From the NCBI RefSeq assembly GCF_042665155.1, contig NZ_JBHTCG010000022.1:62001-126000 (forward strand): a DNA stretch of 64,000 nucleotides. The letters run 5' to 3'. The stretch comes from Sphaerisporangium rhizosphaerae (GTDB lineage: Bacteria; Actinomycetota; Actinomycetes; Streptosporangiales; Streptosporangiaceae). Below the pieces are notes generated by a model. That model had not been told where the DNA came from. It ran no database searches and was given only the letters and a program-made list of their open reading frames with translations. Positions 1-8,728 of the stretch are shown piece after piece (within the stretch, counting starts at the first letter, position 1; the number at the start of each line of letters is the position of its first letter). Position numbers and translations under genes: made by a program.

Positions 1-26
1 ACTGCGAGCACGACCGCAACGGTCAT
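1..26 (-). CDS. Possible start of a gene running off the left edge
   Basis: An ATG at 26 on the minus strand opens a frame reading MTVAVVLA before the window ends. It lies 11 bases after the dapC stop in the same direction, and AGGA about 8 bases upstream could be its ribosome binding site. Hydrophobic early residues would suit a membrane or exported protein. Too little is visible to name it. Confidence 0.3.
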
Positions 27-37
27 GCCGCGGGATC

Positions 38-1117
38 CTACTGGAGGCGGAGCACCGCCGCATTGATCCGTTCGTCAGTCGCCGTCATGGCGATACGGAT
101 ATGCGACGTGCCCGCTTGCCCGTAAAAGTCACCCGGCGCGACCAGAATTCCTATTTCGGCCAGTGCGGCGACCTGATCCCAGCAATTACGGTCGTCGGTC
201 GCCCACAGATAAAGACCCGCCGTCGAGTGCTCCACGCGCCAGCCGGCCTTCTCCAGCACCGGCCGCAGAACGGCGCGCCGGGCGCCGTACAGCTCACGCT
301 GCTCGTCGGCGTGCCGGTCGTCGTCCAGCGCGGCGGCCATGGCGGCCTGGACGGGCGCCGGCATGATCATGCCGGCGTGCTTGCGCACCTCGAGCAGCCG
401 CTTCACCAGCGCGGGGTCGCCGGTGACGAACGCCGCGCGGTAACCGGCCAGGTTCGACCGCTTGGACAGCGAGTGCACGGCCAGCAGGCCCTCGTGGGAG
501 CCGCCGCAGACATCGGGATGCAGGATCGAGACCGGCCGTTCCTCCCAGCCGAGCTCGATGTAGCACTCGTCCGAGGCGACGACCGCGCCCCGCTCACGCG
601 CCCAGTCGACGACCTTGCGCAGGTGCTCGGCGGGCAGCACCCGGCCCGTCGGGTTCGACGGGGAGTTCACCCACACCAGCGGCACCCGCTCGGGGCCGAG
701 CCCCAGCAGGCCGTCGGCGGCGTACGGCTCGGCGCCGGCGATGCGCGCGCCGACGTCGTAGGTGGGGTAGGCCAGGGACGGGATGACCACACGGTCGCCC
801 GCCCCCACGCCCAGCAGGGTGGGCAGCCAGGCGACCAGCTCCTTGGAGCCGATCGTCGGCAGCACGTCGGCCGGGTCGACGCTCACGCCGTGCCGGCGGG
901 CCAGCCAGCCGGCGGCGGAGGCGCGCAGCCGCTGCGTGCCGTGGGTGAGGGGGTATCCGGGGCTGTCGGCCGCGCCCGCGAGCGCCTCACGCGCCACGGC
1001 GGGCACCGGGTCGACGGGAGTGCCGACCGACAGGTCGACGATGCCCTCCGGGTGGGCGAGCGCCCGTTGCTTGTACGGCACCAGCCGGTCCCACGGGAAG
1101 TCGGGCAACCCGATCAC
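38..1117 (-). CDS. dapC: Succinyldiaminopimelate transaminase DapC
   Basis: A 359-residue fold-type I aminotransferase that would make N-succinyl-LL-diaminopimelate from the 2-amino-6-oxo intermediate with glutamate and PLP, in lysine and peptidoglycan synthesis. It begins MIGLPDFPWDRLVPYKQRA, as actinobacterial DapC does. It shows the substrate/cofactor motif NSPSNPTGR and the PLP-lysine motif SLSKRSNLAGYR. The length is normal. It follows the ferredoxin gene on the same strand with a gap of about 100 bases; the same pair (fdxC-dapC) is adjacent in Mycobacterium, which supports the call over other class I/II aminotransferases. Confidence 0.88.
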   Translation of the reverse strand: MIGLPDFPWDRLVPYKQRALAHPEGIVDLSVGTPVDPVPAVAREALAGAADSPGYPLTHGTQRLRASAAGWLARRHGVSVDPADVLPTIGSKELVAWLPTLLGVGAGDRVVIPSLAYPTYDVGARIAGAEPYAADGLLGLGPERVPLVWVNSPSNPTGRVLPAEHLRKVVDWARERGAVVASDECYIELGWEERPVSILHPDVCGGSHEGLLAVHSLSKRSNLAGYRAAFVTGDPALVKRLLEVRKHAGMIMPAPVQAAMAAALDDDRHADEQRELYGARRAVLRPVLEKAGWRVEHSTAGLYLWATDDRNCWDQVAALAEIGILVAPGDFYGQAGTSHIRIAMTATDERINAAVLRLQ

Positions 1118-1218
1118 CGAAACACCCCCAAGGTGGATCTCAGACGTCGGCGCGCGGTGCTGGCGGGTACCGCGACCAGGAGGTCACGGTACCCCGGCGG
1201 CGCCAGACGTGCGGTAGG

Positions 1219-1545
1219 TCAGTGCTCCTCCGCCTGGGGCGGGAGAACGGCCACGATCGGGTGGTCGCGGTTGATCTTGCCGACCTTGGACGCTCCGCCG
1301 GGCGAGCCCAACTCGTCGAAGAACTCGACGTTCGCCTTGTAGAAGTCCTTCCACTGGTCGGGCGTGTCGTCCTCGTAGAAGATCGCCTCGACCGGGCAGA
1401 CAGGCTCGCACGCGCCGCAGTCCACGCACTCGTCTGGGTGGATGTACAGCATGCGGTTGCCCTCGTAAATGCAATCGACGGGGCACTCTTCGATGCACGC
1501 CTTGTCCAGCACATCAACGCAAGGCTGCGCGATGACGTAGGTCAC
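1219..1545 (-). CDS. fdxA: 7Fe ferredoxin
   Basis: A 108-residue soluble electron carrier of the [3Fe-4S][4Fe-4S] type. Cys9, Cys17, Cys21 and the set Cys40-x2-Cys43-x2-Cys46-x3-Cys50-Pro are visible. Asp and Glu fill the spacing around the first cluster, and Cys25 is an extra cysteine typical of this family. The acidic C-terminal extension, including DQWKDFYKANVEFFDELGSPGGA, is typical of actinobacterial FdxA/FdxC and supports the ATG start. It probably leads a two-gene transcript with dapC. Its redox partner cannot be told from the window. Confidence 0.92.
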   Translation of the reverse strand: MTYVIAQPCVDVLDKACIEECPVDCIYEGNRMLYIHPDECVDCGACEPVCPVEAIFYEDDTPDQWKDFYKANVEFFDELGSPGGASKVGKINRDHPIVAVLPPQAEEH

Positions 1546-1650
1546 CTCGGGCTCCTTCTTCTCCGCGCCTTCGCACGACTCGACCGCGGGTTGCTAGACC
1601 TAGTATTGCCGTGCTGGCCACGAGTCCGAAACGGGAGGGGGGCGAAGCGT

Positions 1651-1872
1651 GTGACACCGCACTTTGGCGGAAGGCTCGTGATCGCCGTCTCACCCGCCGA
1701 CGTGGGCCGGCGCGTCACCGTGCGCCGCGCCGATCCCGACGGCTTCCGCGACACGGTCGGCGTCCTTGAGTCCTGGCAGGACGGCCTGCTCCAGGTGCGC
1801 AAGCGCGACGGCACGCTGGTGAGCGTCCGCGAGGAGGCCCTCGTCGCCGCCAGGGTCGTCCCCGAACGCTGA
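1651..1872 (+). CDS. Small stand-alone SH3-like domain protein
   Basis: A 73-residue protein starting at GTG 1651, preceded by a purine-rich GGGAGGGGGG site. The reading frame is open far upstream, but that part is antisense to the ferredoxin gene and is ignored. The residues (GRRVTVRRADPDGFRDTVG, then a basic VSVREEALVAARVVPER end) resemble the small beta-barrel found at the N-terminus of some actinobacterial GNAT acetyltransferases encoded near fdxA. No acetyltransferase domain follows. It is either a free domain or a remnant; function is unknown. Confidence 0.6.
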   Translation: MTPHFGGRLVIAVSPADVGRRVTVRRADPDGFRDTVGVLESWQDGLLQVRKRDGTLVSVREEALVAARVVPER

Positions 1873-1933
1873 CCCGCGTCCGGTCCGCCAATGCTGGCCC
1901 AAACTTCCGCGTGCCTCCTCGACGCGGGAGGAT

Positions 1934-3046
1934 ATGACGCTGAGTATTCGTTTCGTGACATCACGTGCCGCAGTCGCCGCAGCAGCGCTCCTCGCCACCG
2001 CCGTGGCCGGGTGCTCCTCCACGACGTCCAAAGACACCAAGCAGCCTCCGGTCAACCCCAGGGCGGCCAGCCTGGCCCAGGGGTTCGGCACGATGGACCG
2101 CCTCGTGGAGGCGGCGCGCAAGGAAGGCTCCCTGAACCTGGTCGGCATCCCCCGCGACTGGGTCAACTACGGCGCCATCATGGACCGCTTCACCGGCGAG
2201 TACGGAGTGCGGATCAACGTGCTGGAGCCGGGCGCGAGCAGCCAGCGCGAGATCGACCTGGCCAAGGCCGCGCGCGTCCCAGACAAGATGCCCGACGTCT
2301 TCGACCTCGGGGTCGACGTCGCGGTCGCCAACGCCCAGCGCTTCTCCCCGTACAAGGTGACCGCCTGGCAGGACATCCCCGACGCCGTCAAGGACCTCAA
2401 GGGCCAGTGGTACGCGGGCTACGGCGGCTACATGTCCATCGGCTACGACCCGCGCAAGGTCGCCGCCCCGGCCAGGTTCGCCGACCTGGCGGCCAGGCCC
2501 GGGTACGCCGTGGCCCTGGCCGGCGACCCGCTCCAGACGGCGGCGGCCTTCTACGGCGTCATGGCGGCCTCGCTCCAGGGCGGCCGGCCGAAGGCCGAGC
2601 GCGGCCTCGCCCTGTTCGCCGAGCTGAAGAAGGCCGGCCGCCTCAGCCTGCCCTCCCAGGCCAACGCGCTGGTCGACTGGGACTACGTCAACGCCGCCAA
2701 GGCCGCGCAGACCGCCGGGGACGACAAGCCCGCCTGGAAGGTCGTGGTGCCCGCCGACGCGGCGCTCGCGTCCTACTACGTGCAGGCGATCAGCGACAAG
2801 GCCCCGCACCCGGCCGCCGCGCGCCTGTGGGAGGAGTTCCTCTACAGCGACGAGGTCCAGAACCTCTTCCTCAAGGGCTTCGCCCGCCCGGCGCGCATGG
2901 AGGCGCTGGAGATGTCCGGCAGGCTCGACAAGCAGGCGGCGGCCAAGCTCCCGCCCGTCCCGCGCTCGCCCGTCCTGCTCACCATCCCGCAGACCGACGA
3001 GGGCAAGACCTACCTGAAGGCCAACTGGGCCCGCTCGATCGGCTGA
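1934..3046 (+). CDS. ABC-type solute-binding lipoprotein
   Basis: A 370-residue exported protein. A basic N-terminus, a hydrophobic stretch and the lipobox AVAGC (Cys near residue 27) mark it as a lipoprotein anchored outside the membrane. The mature part has the two-lobe layout of periplasmic-binding-protein-like II family members (polyamine, iron or thiamine type): VEAARKEGSLNLVGIPRDW near the start and an LWEEFLYSDEVQNLFLKG segment near the end. No permease or ATPase gene is adjacent, so the substrate and partner transporter are unknown. The ATG at 1934 directly precedes the signal peptide. Confidence 0.78.
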   Translation: MTLSIRFVTSRAAVAAAALLATAVAGCSSTTSKDTKQPPVNPRAASLAQGFGTMDRLVEAARKEGSLNLVGIPRDWVNYGAIMDRFTGEYGVRINVLEPGASSQREIDLAKAARVPDKMPDVFDLGVDVAVANAQRFSPYKVTAWQDIPDAVKDLKGQWYAGYGGYMSIGYDPRKVAAPARFADLAARPGYAVALAGDPLQTAAAFYGVMAASLQGGRPKAERGLALFAELKKAGRLSLPSQANALVDWDYVNAAKAAQTAGDDKPAWKVVVPADAALASYYVQAISDKAPHPAAARLWEEFLYSDEVQNLFLKGFARPARMEALEMSGRLDKQAAAKLPPVPRSPVLLTIPQTDEGKTYLKANWARSIG

Positions 3047-3156
3047 GTCCCCGGGGGCAAGCTTTCGGACAGATGTGTCGCAAGGACATCAAGGCTCTAA
3101 AGTATTCGTACTTACGGACACGGGGAAGCGATGTCTGAGAATGCGAGCTGATCGCC

Positions 3157-3933
3157 TTGCGACACGAAACGCCGAGCTTGATGCGGTGGAACGCGCGCGC
3201 CTATGACAGCTCCTTCGGCTATGTCTCGGCGCAGGGCGCACCCCTGATCGAGCTGCTCGACCCGCGGCCGGGCGAGCGCATCCTCGACCTCGGCTGTGGC
3301 ACAGGGGTGCTGACCGCCGACATCGCCGCCCGGGGCACCACCGCGCTCGGCATCGACGGCTCCCCCACGATGATCGAGGTGGCGCGGGCCCACCATCCCG
3401 GACTGGACTTCATGATCGGTGACGCCGCCAACTTCGGCGTCCCGGCGCCCTGCGACGCGGTGTTCTCCAACGCCGCGCTCCACTGGATGGGACGCGACCC
3501 CGACGCGGTGATCCGCTGCGTGCGCATGGCCCTGACCCCGGGCGGGCGGTTCGTCGCCGAGATGGGCGGCGCCGGCAACTGCGCCGCGCTCACCTCGGCC
3601 ATGCTCACCGCCTGGCGCGAGTACGGGCTGCCCGAGCCCGAGCTGCCGTGGTACTTCCCCACCCCGGCCGAGTACGCCACGCGCCTGGAGAAGGGCGGGT
3701 TCACCGTCCGCCTGCTGGAGTACTTCGATCGGCCCACGCCGCTCGACGAGTGCCCCGGCGGCGCCGCCGACTGGGTCCGCATGTTCGCCGGCTCGCTGCT
3801 CGACGCCGTGCCGCCCGCCACCGTGGAGCCGCTTCTGCGCCGCGTCAACGAGCTGGCCGCCCCCGCGTTACGCCGCGAATCGGGGTGGATGGCCGACTAC
3901 GTGAGGCTGCGATTCGCGGCTGTGCGAGCCTAA
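3157..3933 (+). CDS. Class I SAM-dependent methyltransferase
   Basis: About 258 residues with a Rossmann-type methyltransferase core. Motif I is ILDLGCGTGVLT, followed by the acidic loop LGIDGSPTMIEVA, the FMIGDAANF motif and FSNAALHWM. It resembles trans-aconitate 2-methyltransferase-like proteins, but the substrate cannot be deduced. The start is uncertain: TTG at 3157 gives the longest form, while ATG at 3181 would begin MRWNARAYD, which is where the conserved fold begins. It stands between a lipoprotein gene and the sigma-like/helicase island with no clear link to either. Confidence 0.78.
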   Translation: MRHETPSLMRWNARAYDSSFGYVSAQGAPLIELLDPRPGERILDLGCGTGVLTADIAARGTTALGIDGSPTMIEVARAHHPGLDFMIGDAANFGVPAPCDAVFSNAALHWMGRDPDAVIRCVRMALTPGGRFVAEMGGAGNCAALTSAMLTAWREYGLPEPELPWYFPTPAEYATRLEKGGFTVRLLEYFDRPTPLDECPGGAADWVRMFAGSLLDAVPPATVEPLLRRVNELAAPALRRESGWMADYVRLRFAAVRA

Positions 3934-3958
3934 CGGCCGTCTACGATCGCGCGGTTTG

Positions 3959-3974
3959 CCAGACTATGGTCTGG
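3959..3974 (+). promoter_or_regulatory. Perfect inverted repeat upstream of the sigma-like/helicase island
   Basis: CCAGAC-TATG-GTCTGG lies 28 bases before the start codon of the first island gene and about 11 bases after a TACGAT element (3942-3947) that could serve as a -10 box. It looks like an operator or 5' leader hairpin for the three-gene island. The binding protein is unknown; the island's own HTH proteins are candidates. Confidence 0.45.
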
Positions 3975-4002
3975 TCATTGGAATCACCGGAGAGGGAACG
4001 GG

Positions 4003-6573
4003 ATGAACTTCTGCCTGAGTGATCTCGTGCCTCCGCTTCGCTGGAGTGACGCGACCGGGTTCGCGCGGCTGCGGGAAGCGCCCGGCCTGCCCGACGCCTG
4101 GTGGCGATCGGTGCCGCTCAGCCGGGTGTTCGCCGTGCTCGGCCCCGAGGCGCTCGGCGAACTGATCACCGAGCTGGCGACCGAGCACTGGCCGGCCGCC
4201 GCCGTCGGGGACATCCTGCCCGCGCTGCACGTGATGGACCCCGAGGAGGCCGACGAGCCGCAGGTGTCGATCGCGCTCGACCGTGTCGGCTCCTACACCG
4301 GCCTGCTCGCGCTGACCGGCCGCGAGCTCGCCGACCAGCCTTTCATCCGCGCGAAGCCGTTGCTGAACGCGCTGTTCACGGCGGTGTTCACCCGGCTCGC
4401 GCCGGCGGGCGACCAGGGCGCCCACTCCGCCGAGGCCTCCCCTTCCCGCGCCGATGACGCCGCCGGTGGCCGCGCCTCGTCGTCCCGCGCCGGGCGGTCC
4501 GCCAACGGCGTCGCGGCGACGCCGCCGTCCCCCGCGGCCTCCGCGCCCCTCGCCGCTTCCATGCCCGCGTCCGCCGCTTCTTCCGGCGCCGCCGCACCGG
4601 CTTCCGCCGCGTCGTTCGCCGCCTCCGCGCCCGCGCCGGCGGACCCGCTCCCGGTACGCCGCCCCGCGCCTCCGCTGCCCAAACGGCGCAGCAACCGCAT
4701 CGACGCCGGCGACCCGCTCGGCCTGGCCGCGGCCCGGCTGGCCGAGGCGGCCCTGCAGCAGCAGGCCGGCGGCAGGGGCGGCCCCCGCCCGTCGATGTTC
4801 ACCCCGCCGCCGCGCACCGAGCGGCCCATGCCCGCAATGCCCGCAATGCCGGACGTGGGCCTCGCGCCGGGCCCGCGGCCGTTCGTCCCCGAGCCCGAGC
4901 CGTTCAACGCCAACGGCGCCGAACCGTTCAACGCCGACCCGCTCGGCCCTGAACCGTTCAGAGCCGACCCCCTCGGTCCTGAACCGTTCAGAGCGGCCCC
5001 GCCCGGCCCTGAGGCGTTGAAGGCCGATCCGCTCGGGCATGAGGCGTTCAGAGCCGACCCCCTTGGCTCTGAGGCGTTCAAAGCCGACCTCCTCGGCCCT
5101 GAACCGTCCAAAGCGGTCCCGTCCGGCTCCGAGGCGGGCGCCTCCGGCCGCGACACCGGCCCGTTCGGCGTCGGCCCACGCCCCGCCGAGGCCGACCCGC
5201 TCGCCGCCGGCCCCGGCACGGCCCCGAGCGCTCCCGACGCCCCGTCCCCGGCCGGCCGTCCCGGCGAACCCGGCCAGGGCCAGGAGGCCGCGGCCGCCGA
5301 GACCGGAGAAGGGTCCGAGACGCCCGCCGACGGCGGCGCCGTCCCGGGCGCGAACCCGACCGGCACCGACGAGTTCCACGCCGGCCAGGCCGACAACGAC
5401 GTCGCGGAGCTCATCGACGCTGCCTTCGCCGACCTGGACGACAAGACGTGGGCGGTGGCGCAGAACCACGTGTTCACCGACGCCCCGGCCGCCCCCGAGG
5501 AACTGGCCAAGCTGTTCGCCGTCCCGCCGGAGGACATCGTCGCCCTGGAGCAGGAGCTGCGCGCCCGGCTGGCCGCCTGGCTGGACAGCGCCGAGGCCGC
5601 CCCGTACACCCAGCATCTGGAGAAGCTCCCCGGCACCCTCGGCGTCGCCGCGCCCAAGTCGCGCCTGATGGGCGCGGCCGAGTGGCACACCAGGGAGCTG
5701 CGCTCGCTGGACGTCCCCGCCTGGCAGTTCGTCCTCACCACTCTGCCCGGCTACACCGTCCAGGACGACTGGCTGGTCGCCGGCGACATCGCCGACCTGC
5801 GCGAGCAGACCTGCGCGCTGATACTCAACGCCGACCGCCCGCCGACGGTGGCACGCGCGCTGGAGCTGGTCTCGACGCTGGGCATCCACCCCGAGGTCGC
5901 CAAGGAGTGGCTGGAGAACGTCCCGCAGTTGCGCATCCAGAGCACCAAGAAGACCGGCGAGAACTCCGGCTCCCCTGGGGTCGCCGAGGCCACGACGACC
6001 GGCGAGCGGCCCGCCGAGGCCGAGGGGTCCGAGGGGTCCGCGCCGGCCGGTCAGCTCAAGGACGTGTCCATGACCCGTAAGTGCTTCAAGCACCCCGACG
6101 GGCTGTGGTGGCTGCGGGTGGACGTCGCCCCCGAGCAGCTCGCCGGCGGCGAGTGCCCGCTGCCGAGCGGGTTCGCCGCCTACCTCGGATTGAGCCCGGG
6201 GGACGGCCACACGGTGACCGGCGCGGCCGGAGACGTCACGCTGAGCTGGCAGTCCCGCCCGGTCATCGAGTCGCTCGGGCCGTTACTGCAGGAGATGGGC
6301 GCCCAGCCCGGGTCCCACCTGTTCCTGACCGTCGCCGAGGAGGACAAGGTGCTACGGGCGCGGCTGGTGCCCGCCGCGGCCGGCGACCTGGACAAGAACA
6401 CCATGGCACTGAGGCTGGCCGGATACACCACTAAGGACAAGGCCGAGTCGCTGGAGGAGACGATCCGGGTGCTGGCCACCCGCGTCGGCATGACGGGCCC
6501 GGTGGGGCTGCCCGACCTGATGAACCGGCTGCGCGAACGCGGGGACCGCGACCTGCTGTCCCTGATGGTCTGA
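4003..6573 (+). CDS. Sigma-like island protein A with a long disordered insert
   Basis: An 856-residue protein paralogous to the 629-residue protein at 8729-10618. The N-terminal block (LSDLVPPLRW, LPDAWW, about residues 1-75) and the last 180 residues (SMTRKCFKHPDGLWWLRVDV to LRERGDRDLL) align clearly with it. Residues of about 145-460 are a Pro/Ala/Glu-rich, probably disordered insert missing from the paralogue; it contains an eight-fold 10-residue repeat. The sigma-region-4-like helix-turn-helix seen in the paralogue is degenerate here: VTRERIRQIE is replaced by VPPEDIVALE, so DNA binding may be lost. AGAGGG precedes the ATG. It lies 10 bases from the helicase gene, so the two are probably co-transcribed. 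Molecular role unknown. Confidence 0.72.
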   Translation: MNFCLSDLVPPLRWSDATGFARLREAPGLPDAWWRSVPLSRVFAVLGPEALGELITELATEHWPAAAVGDILPALHVMDPEEADEPQVSIALDRVGSYTGLLALTGRELADQPFIRAKPLLNALFTAVFTRLAPAGDQGAHSAEASPSRADDAAGGRASSSRAGRSANGVAATPPSPAASAPLAASMPASAASSGAAAPASAASFAASAPAPADPLPVRRPAPPLPKRRSNRIDAGDPLGLAAARLAEAALQQQAGGRGGPRPSMFTPPPRTERPMPAMPAMPDVGLAPGPRPFVPEPEPFNANGAEPFNADPLGPEPFRADPLGPEPFRAAPPGPEALKADPLGHEAFRADPLGSEAFKADLLGPEPSKAVPSGSEAGASGRDTGPFGVGPRPAEADPLAAGPGTAPSAPDAPSPAGRPGEPGQGQEAAAAETGEGSETPADGGAVPGANPTGTDEFHAGQADNDVAELIDAAFADLDDKTWAVAQNHVFTDAPAAPEELAKLFAVPPEDIVALEQELRARLAAWLDSAEAAPYTQHLEKLPGTLGVAAPKSRLMGAAEWHTRELRSLDVPAWQFVLTTLPGYTVQDDWLVAGDIADLREQTCALILNADRPPTVARALELVSTLGIHPEVAKEWLENVPQLRIQSTKKTGENSGSPGVAEATTTGERPAEAEGSEGSAPAGQLKDVSMTRKCFKHPDGLWWLRVDVAPEQLAGGECPLPSGFAAYLGLSPGDGHTVTGAAGDVTLSWQSRPVIESLGPLLQEMGAQPGSHLFLTVAEEDKVLRARLVPAAAGDLDKNTMALRLAGYTTKDKAESLEETIRVLATRVGMTGPVGLPDLMNRLRERGDRDLLSLMV
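4897..5130 (+). repeat. 30-bp in-frame tandem repeat inside sigma-like protein A
   Basis: One partial and seven full 30-bp units encode decapeptides of the form E-[PA]-[FL]-[NRK]-A-D-P-L-G-P. Units start at 4921, 4951, 4981, 5011, 5041, 5071 and 5101. The units differ by both silent and coding changes. The repeat lies within the disordered linker that the paralogous gene lacks. Confidence 0.85.
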
Positions 6574-6583
6574 CGGGAGCCGC

Positions 6584-8659
6584 ATGCCCCGGCTCGCGAT
6601 CGCCCCTGAGGTCCTGCGGGACCTGGACGCGCTGGCCCAGCCCGTGCGCCGGGACGCGGTGATCGCCATGCGCCGGTTCCTGCGGAACACCACCTCGGCC
6701 CCCCACCCCGAACGGGTGCGCAACACCCGCGACGCGCGGGTGGCCACGCTGCGGCTCGCCGAGCACCACCGCGGGGTGGTGGTCCGCCAGCGGGAGGTGT
6801 ACTGGATGCTGACCGTCCTGCCGGACGCCGAGGCCTGGTCCTACGCGCAGCGGCACCGCTTCGCCGTCAACGCCGCGATCGGGGTGGCCGAGGTGTGGAA
6901 CGCCGAGGCGCTCGAACGGGTCGAGCCCGCGCTGCGCCGGTCGGCCGAGACCACCGAGGAACGGCTGTTCGCGCACGTCTGCGACACCGACCTGATCGGG
7001 CTCGGCGTGGACACCCTGCTCATCCCCCTGGTGCGCCTGATCACCACCGACGCCAACCTGGACGCGCTGGAGCCCCTGCTGCCCGAGAGCCAGTTCGCCC
7101 CGCTCTGGGTGCTCGGCCAGGGTGGGTCGGTGGCCGACGCGTGGCGGGCGCTGGAGGCGCGGACGGCGGTACCGCTGAACGGCGCCGCCGTGGACGTCAC
7201 CGACCTGCCGGTCGCGCTCGAACGCACCCCCGACCGCGCGGTGTTCGTGCCCGACCCCGAAGCGCTCGATCGCGTCCTCGCCGTCCCGCACTGGTGCACC
7301 TTCCTCTACCCCACCCAGTACCGGCTCTCCCACCAGGACGAGTTCGAGGGCTCGGTGCTGGTCACCGGCGGGGCGGGCACCGGTAAGACGCTGGTCGCCC
7401 TGCACCGCGCCGCGCACCTGGCCCGCGCCTCAGACGGCCGCATCCTGCTGATCACCTTCTCCCAGGGCGTGGCGGCCGACGTCGCCGCCAAGCTGGACCT
7501 GCTGGTCCAGGAGGCCGCCGCCCGGTCGCGCATCGAGGTGGGCAACGTCGAGCGCCTGGCCCACCGCATCGTCGCCGAGGCCGAGGGCCGTCCCCCGCTG
7601 CTGGTCGGCGGCCCCGACCTGGCCACCCTGTGGCAGGAGGCGTCGGAGATCTCCGGGGACCTGCACAGCCCGGCCTTTCTGCTGCGCGAGTGGGAGCAGG
7701 TCATCCTGGCGCAGAACCTGTGCACCGTCCAGGAGTACCTGGCCGCGCGGCGCCCGGGCCGCAGCGTGGAGCTGGACGACCAGGAGCGCACCGCCGTCTG
7801 GAAGGCCATCGAGCACGTGACCGGGCGGCTGCGCGCCGCGGGCAGGCGCACGCTGCTCCAGCTCGCCACCCAGGCCTCCACCCTGCTCGGCCAGGACACC
7901 GGCGACCTGCTCGGCGACGACGCGCCGCGGCGCGAGCCGTACCGGCACATCGTGGTGGACGAGGCCCAGGACCTGCACCCGGCGCAGTGGCGCCTGCTGC
8001 GGGCCGCCGTGCCGCCCGGGCCGGACGACCTGTTCGTGGTCGGCGACCCCCACCAGCGCGTCTTCGACACCCGGGTGGCGCTCAGCACGCTCGGCATCAA
8101 GGCCGAGAGCCACCGCCTGTCGGTCTCCCACCGCCTGCCGCAGGAGATCCTCACCTGGGCGGTGCGGGTGCGCGGAGGCGGGCCGGTCGACGGCCTGGTG
8201 GACGGCGTCACCGACCTGGTGGGCTTCCGTGCCACCCGTCCCGGCCGGCGGCCGGAGGTGCGCGAGTACACCTCGCCGGCGGCCGAGCTGGCCGGGCTGG
8301 CCGCGCACGTCGCCGCCTGGCTGGAGGACGGCGTCCCCGCCGACGAGATCGCCGTGGCCGCCCGCACCGCCGAGCTGGTCCGCGAGGTGAAGGCGGCCCT
8401 CGGATCCTCGGCCGCCGGCGTCCGGGTCAGCACCCTGCACGGGTTGAAGGGCCTGGAGTTCCGCTACGTCGCCCTGGTCGGCGTCGCGGACGGCGTCGTG
8501 CCTGCGCAGGACACGCTGACGCCCGCCGACGACGACCCGACCGCGCGGGCCCATGACCTGCAACGAGAACGCGGCCTGCTGTATATGGCGTGTACACGGG
8601 CGGCGGAGCGGCTGTACGTGTCCTATTCCGGCCGTGCAAGTCCCTTCCTGCCACCATGA
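6584..8659 (+). CDS. UvrD-like superfamily 1 helicase with RelE/ParE-like N-terminus
   Basis: A 691-residue protein. Residues of about 1-95 (MPRLAIAPEVLRDLDAL, then RVATLRLAEHHRGVVVRQREVYWMLTVLPDAEAWSYA) resemble the RelE/ParE toxin fold. The SF1 ATPase follows: Walker A GGAGTGKT at residues 262-269, Walker B DEAQD at 459-463, VGDPHQRVF, STLHGLKGLEF (motif V-like) and YMACTRAAERLYV (motif VI-like). At under 700 residues it is shorter than full UvrD/Rep and lacks large 1B/2B insertions. It lies between two paralogous sigma-like genes on the same strand. A role in sensing or processing nucleic acid, possibly in stress or phage response, is inference only. Confidence 0.82.
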   Translation: MPRLAIAPEVLRDLDALAQPVRRDAVIAMRRFLRNTTSAPHPERVRNTRDARVATLRLAEHHRGVVVRQREVYWMLTVLPDAEAWSYAQRHRFAVNAAIGVAEVWNAEALERVEPALRRSAETTEERLFAHVCDTDLIGLGVDTLLIPLVRLITTDANLDALEPLLPESQFAPLWVLGQGGSVADAWRALEARTAVPLNGAAVDVTDLPVALERTPDRAVFVPDPEALDRVLAVPHWCTFLYPTQYRLSHQDEFEGSVLVTGGAGTGKTLVALHRAAHLARASDGRILLITFSQGVAADVAAKLDLLVQEAAARSRIEVGNVERLAHRIVAEAEGRPPLLVGGPDLATLWQEASEISGDLHSPAFLLREWEQVILAQNLCTVQEYLAARRPGRSVELDDQERTAVWKAIEHVTGRLRAAGRRTLLQLATQASTLLGQDTGDLLGDDAPRREPYRHIVVDEAQDLHPAQWRLLRAAVPPGPDDLFVVGDPHQRVFDTRVALSTLGIKAESHRLSVSHRLPQEILTWAVRVRGGGPVDGLVDGVTDLVGFRATRPGRRPEVREYTSPAAELAGLAAHVAAWLEDGVPADEIAVAARTAELVREVKAALGSSAAGVRVSTLHGLKGLEFRYVALVGVADGVVPAQDTLTPADDDPTARAHDLQRERGLLYMACTRAAERLYVSYSGRASPFLPP

Positions 8660-8677
8660 CCCAATAACCTGAACTGC

Positions 8678-8698
8678 GGATAAGAGCGAGTCTCATCC
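8678..8698 (+). promoter_or_regulatory. Imperfect inverted repeat upstream of sigma-like protein B
   Basis: GGATAAGAG-CGA-GTCTCATCC pairs 7 of 9 positions and lies about 30 bases before the ATG at 8729, in the only sizeable gap of the island. TAACCT at 8664-8669 could be a -10 box. It may mark a second promoter with an operator. Evidence is weak. Confidence 0.3.
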
Positions 8699-8728
8699 CG
8701 ACTCAAGCCCCATGCCGGTTGGACCCCC

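Noticed and set aside
3964..6210. Long minus-strand open frame of about 750 codons
   Set aside because: It is the antisense shadow of the sigma-like gene; in GC-rich DNA such frames arise easily. The translation is low-complexity and lacks recognisable domains.
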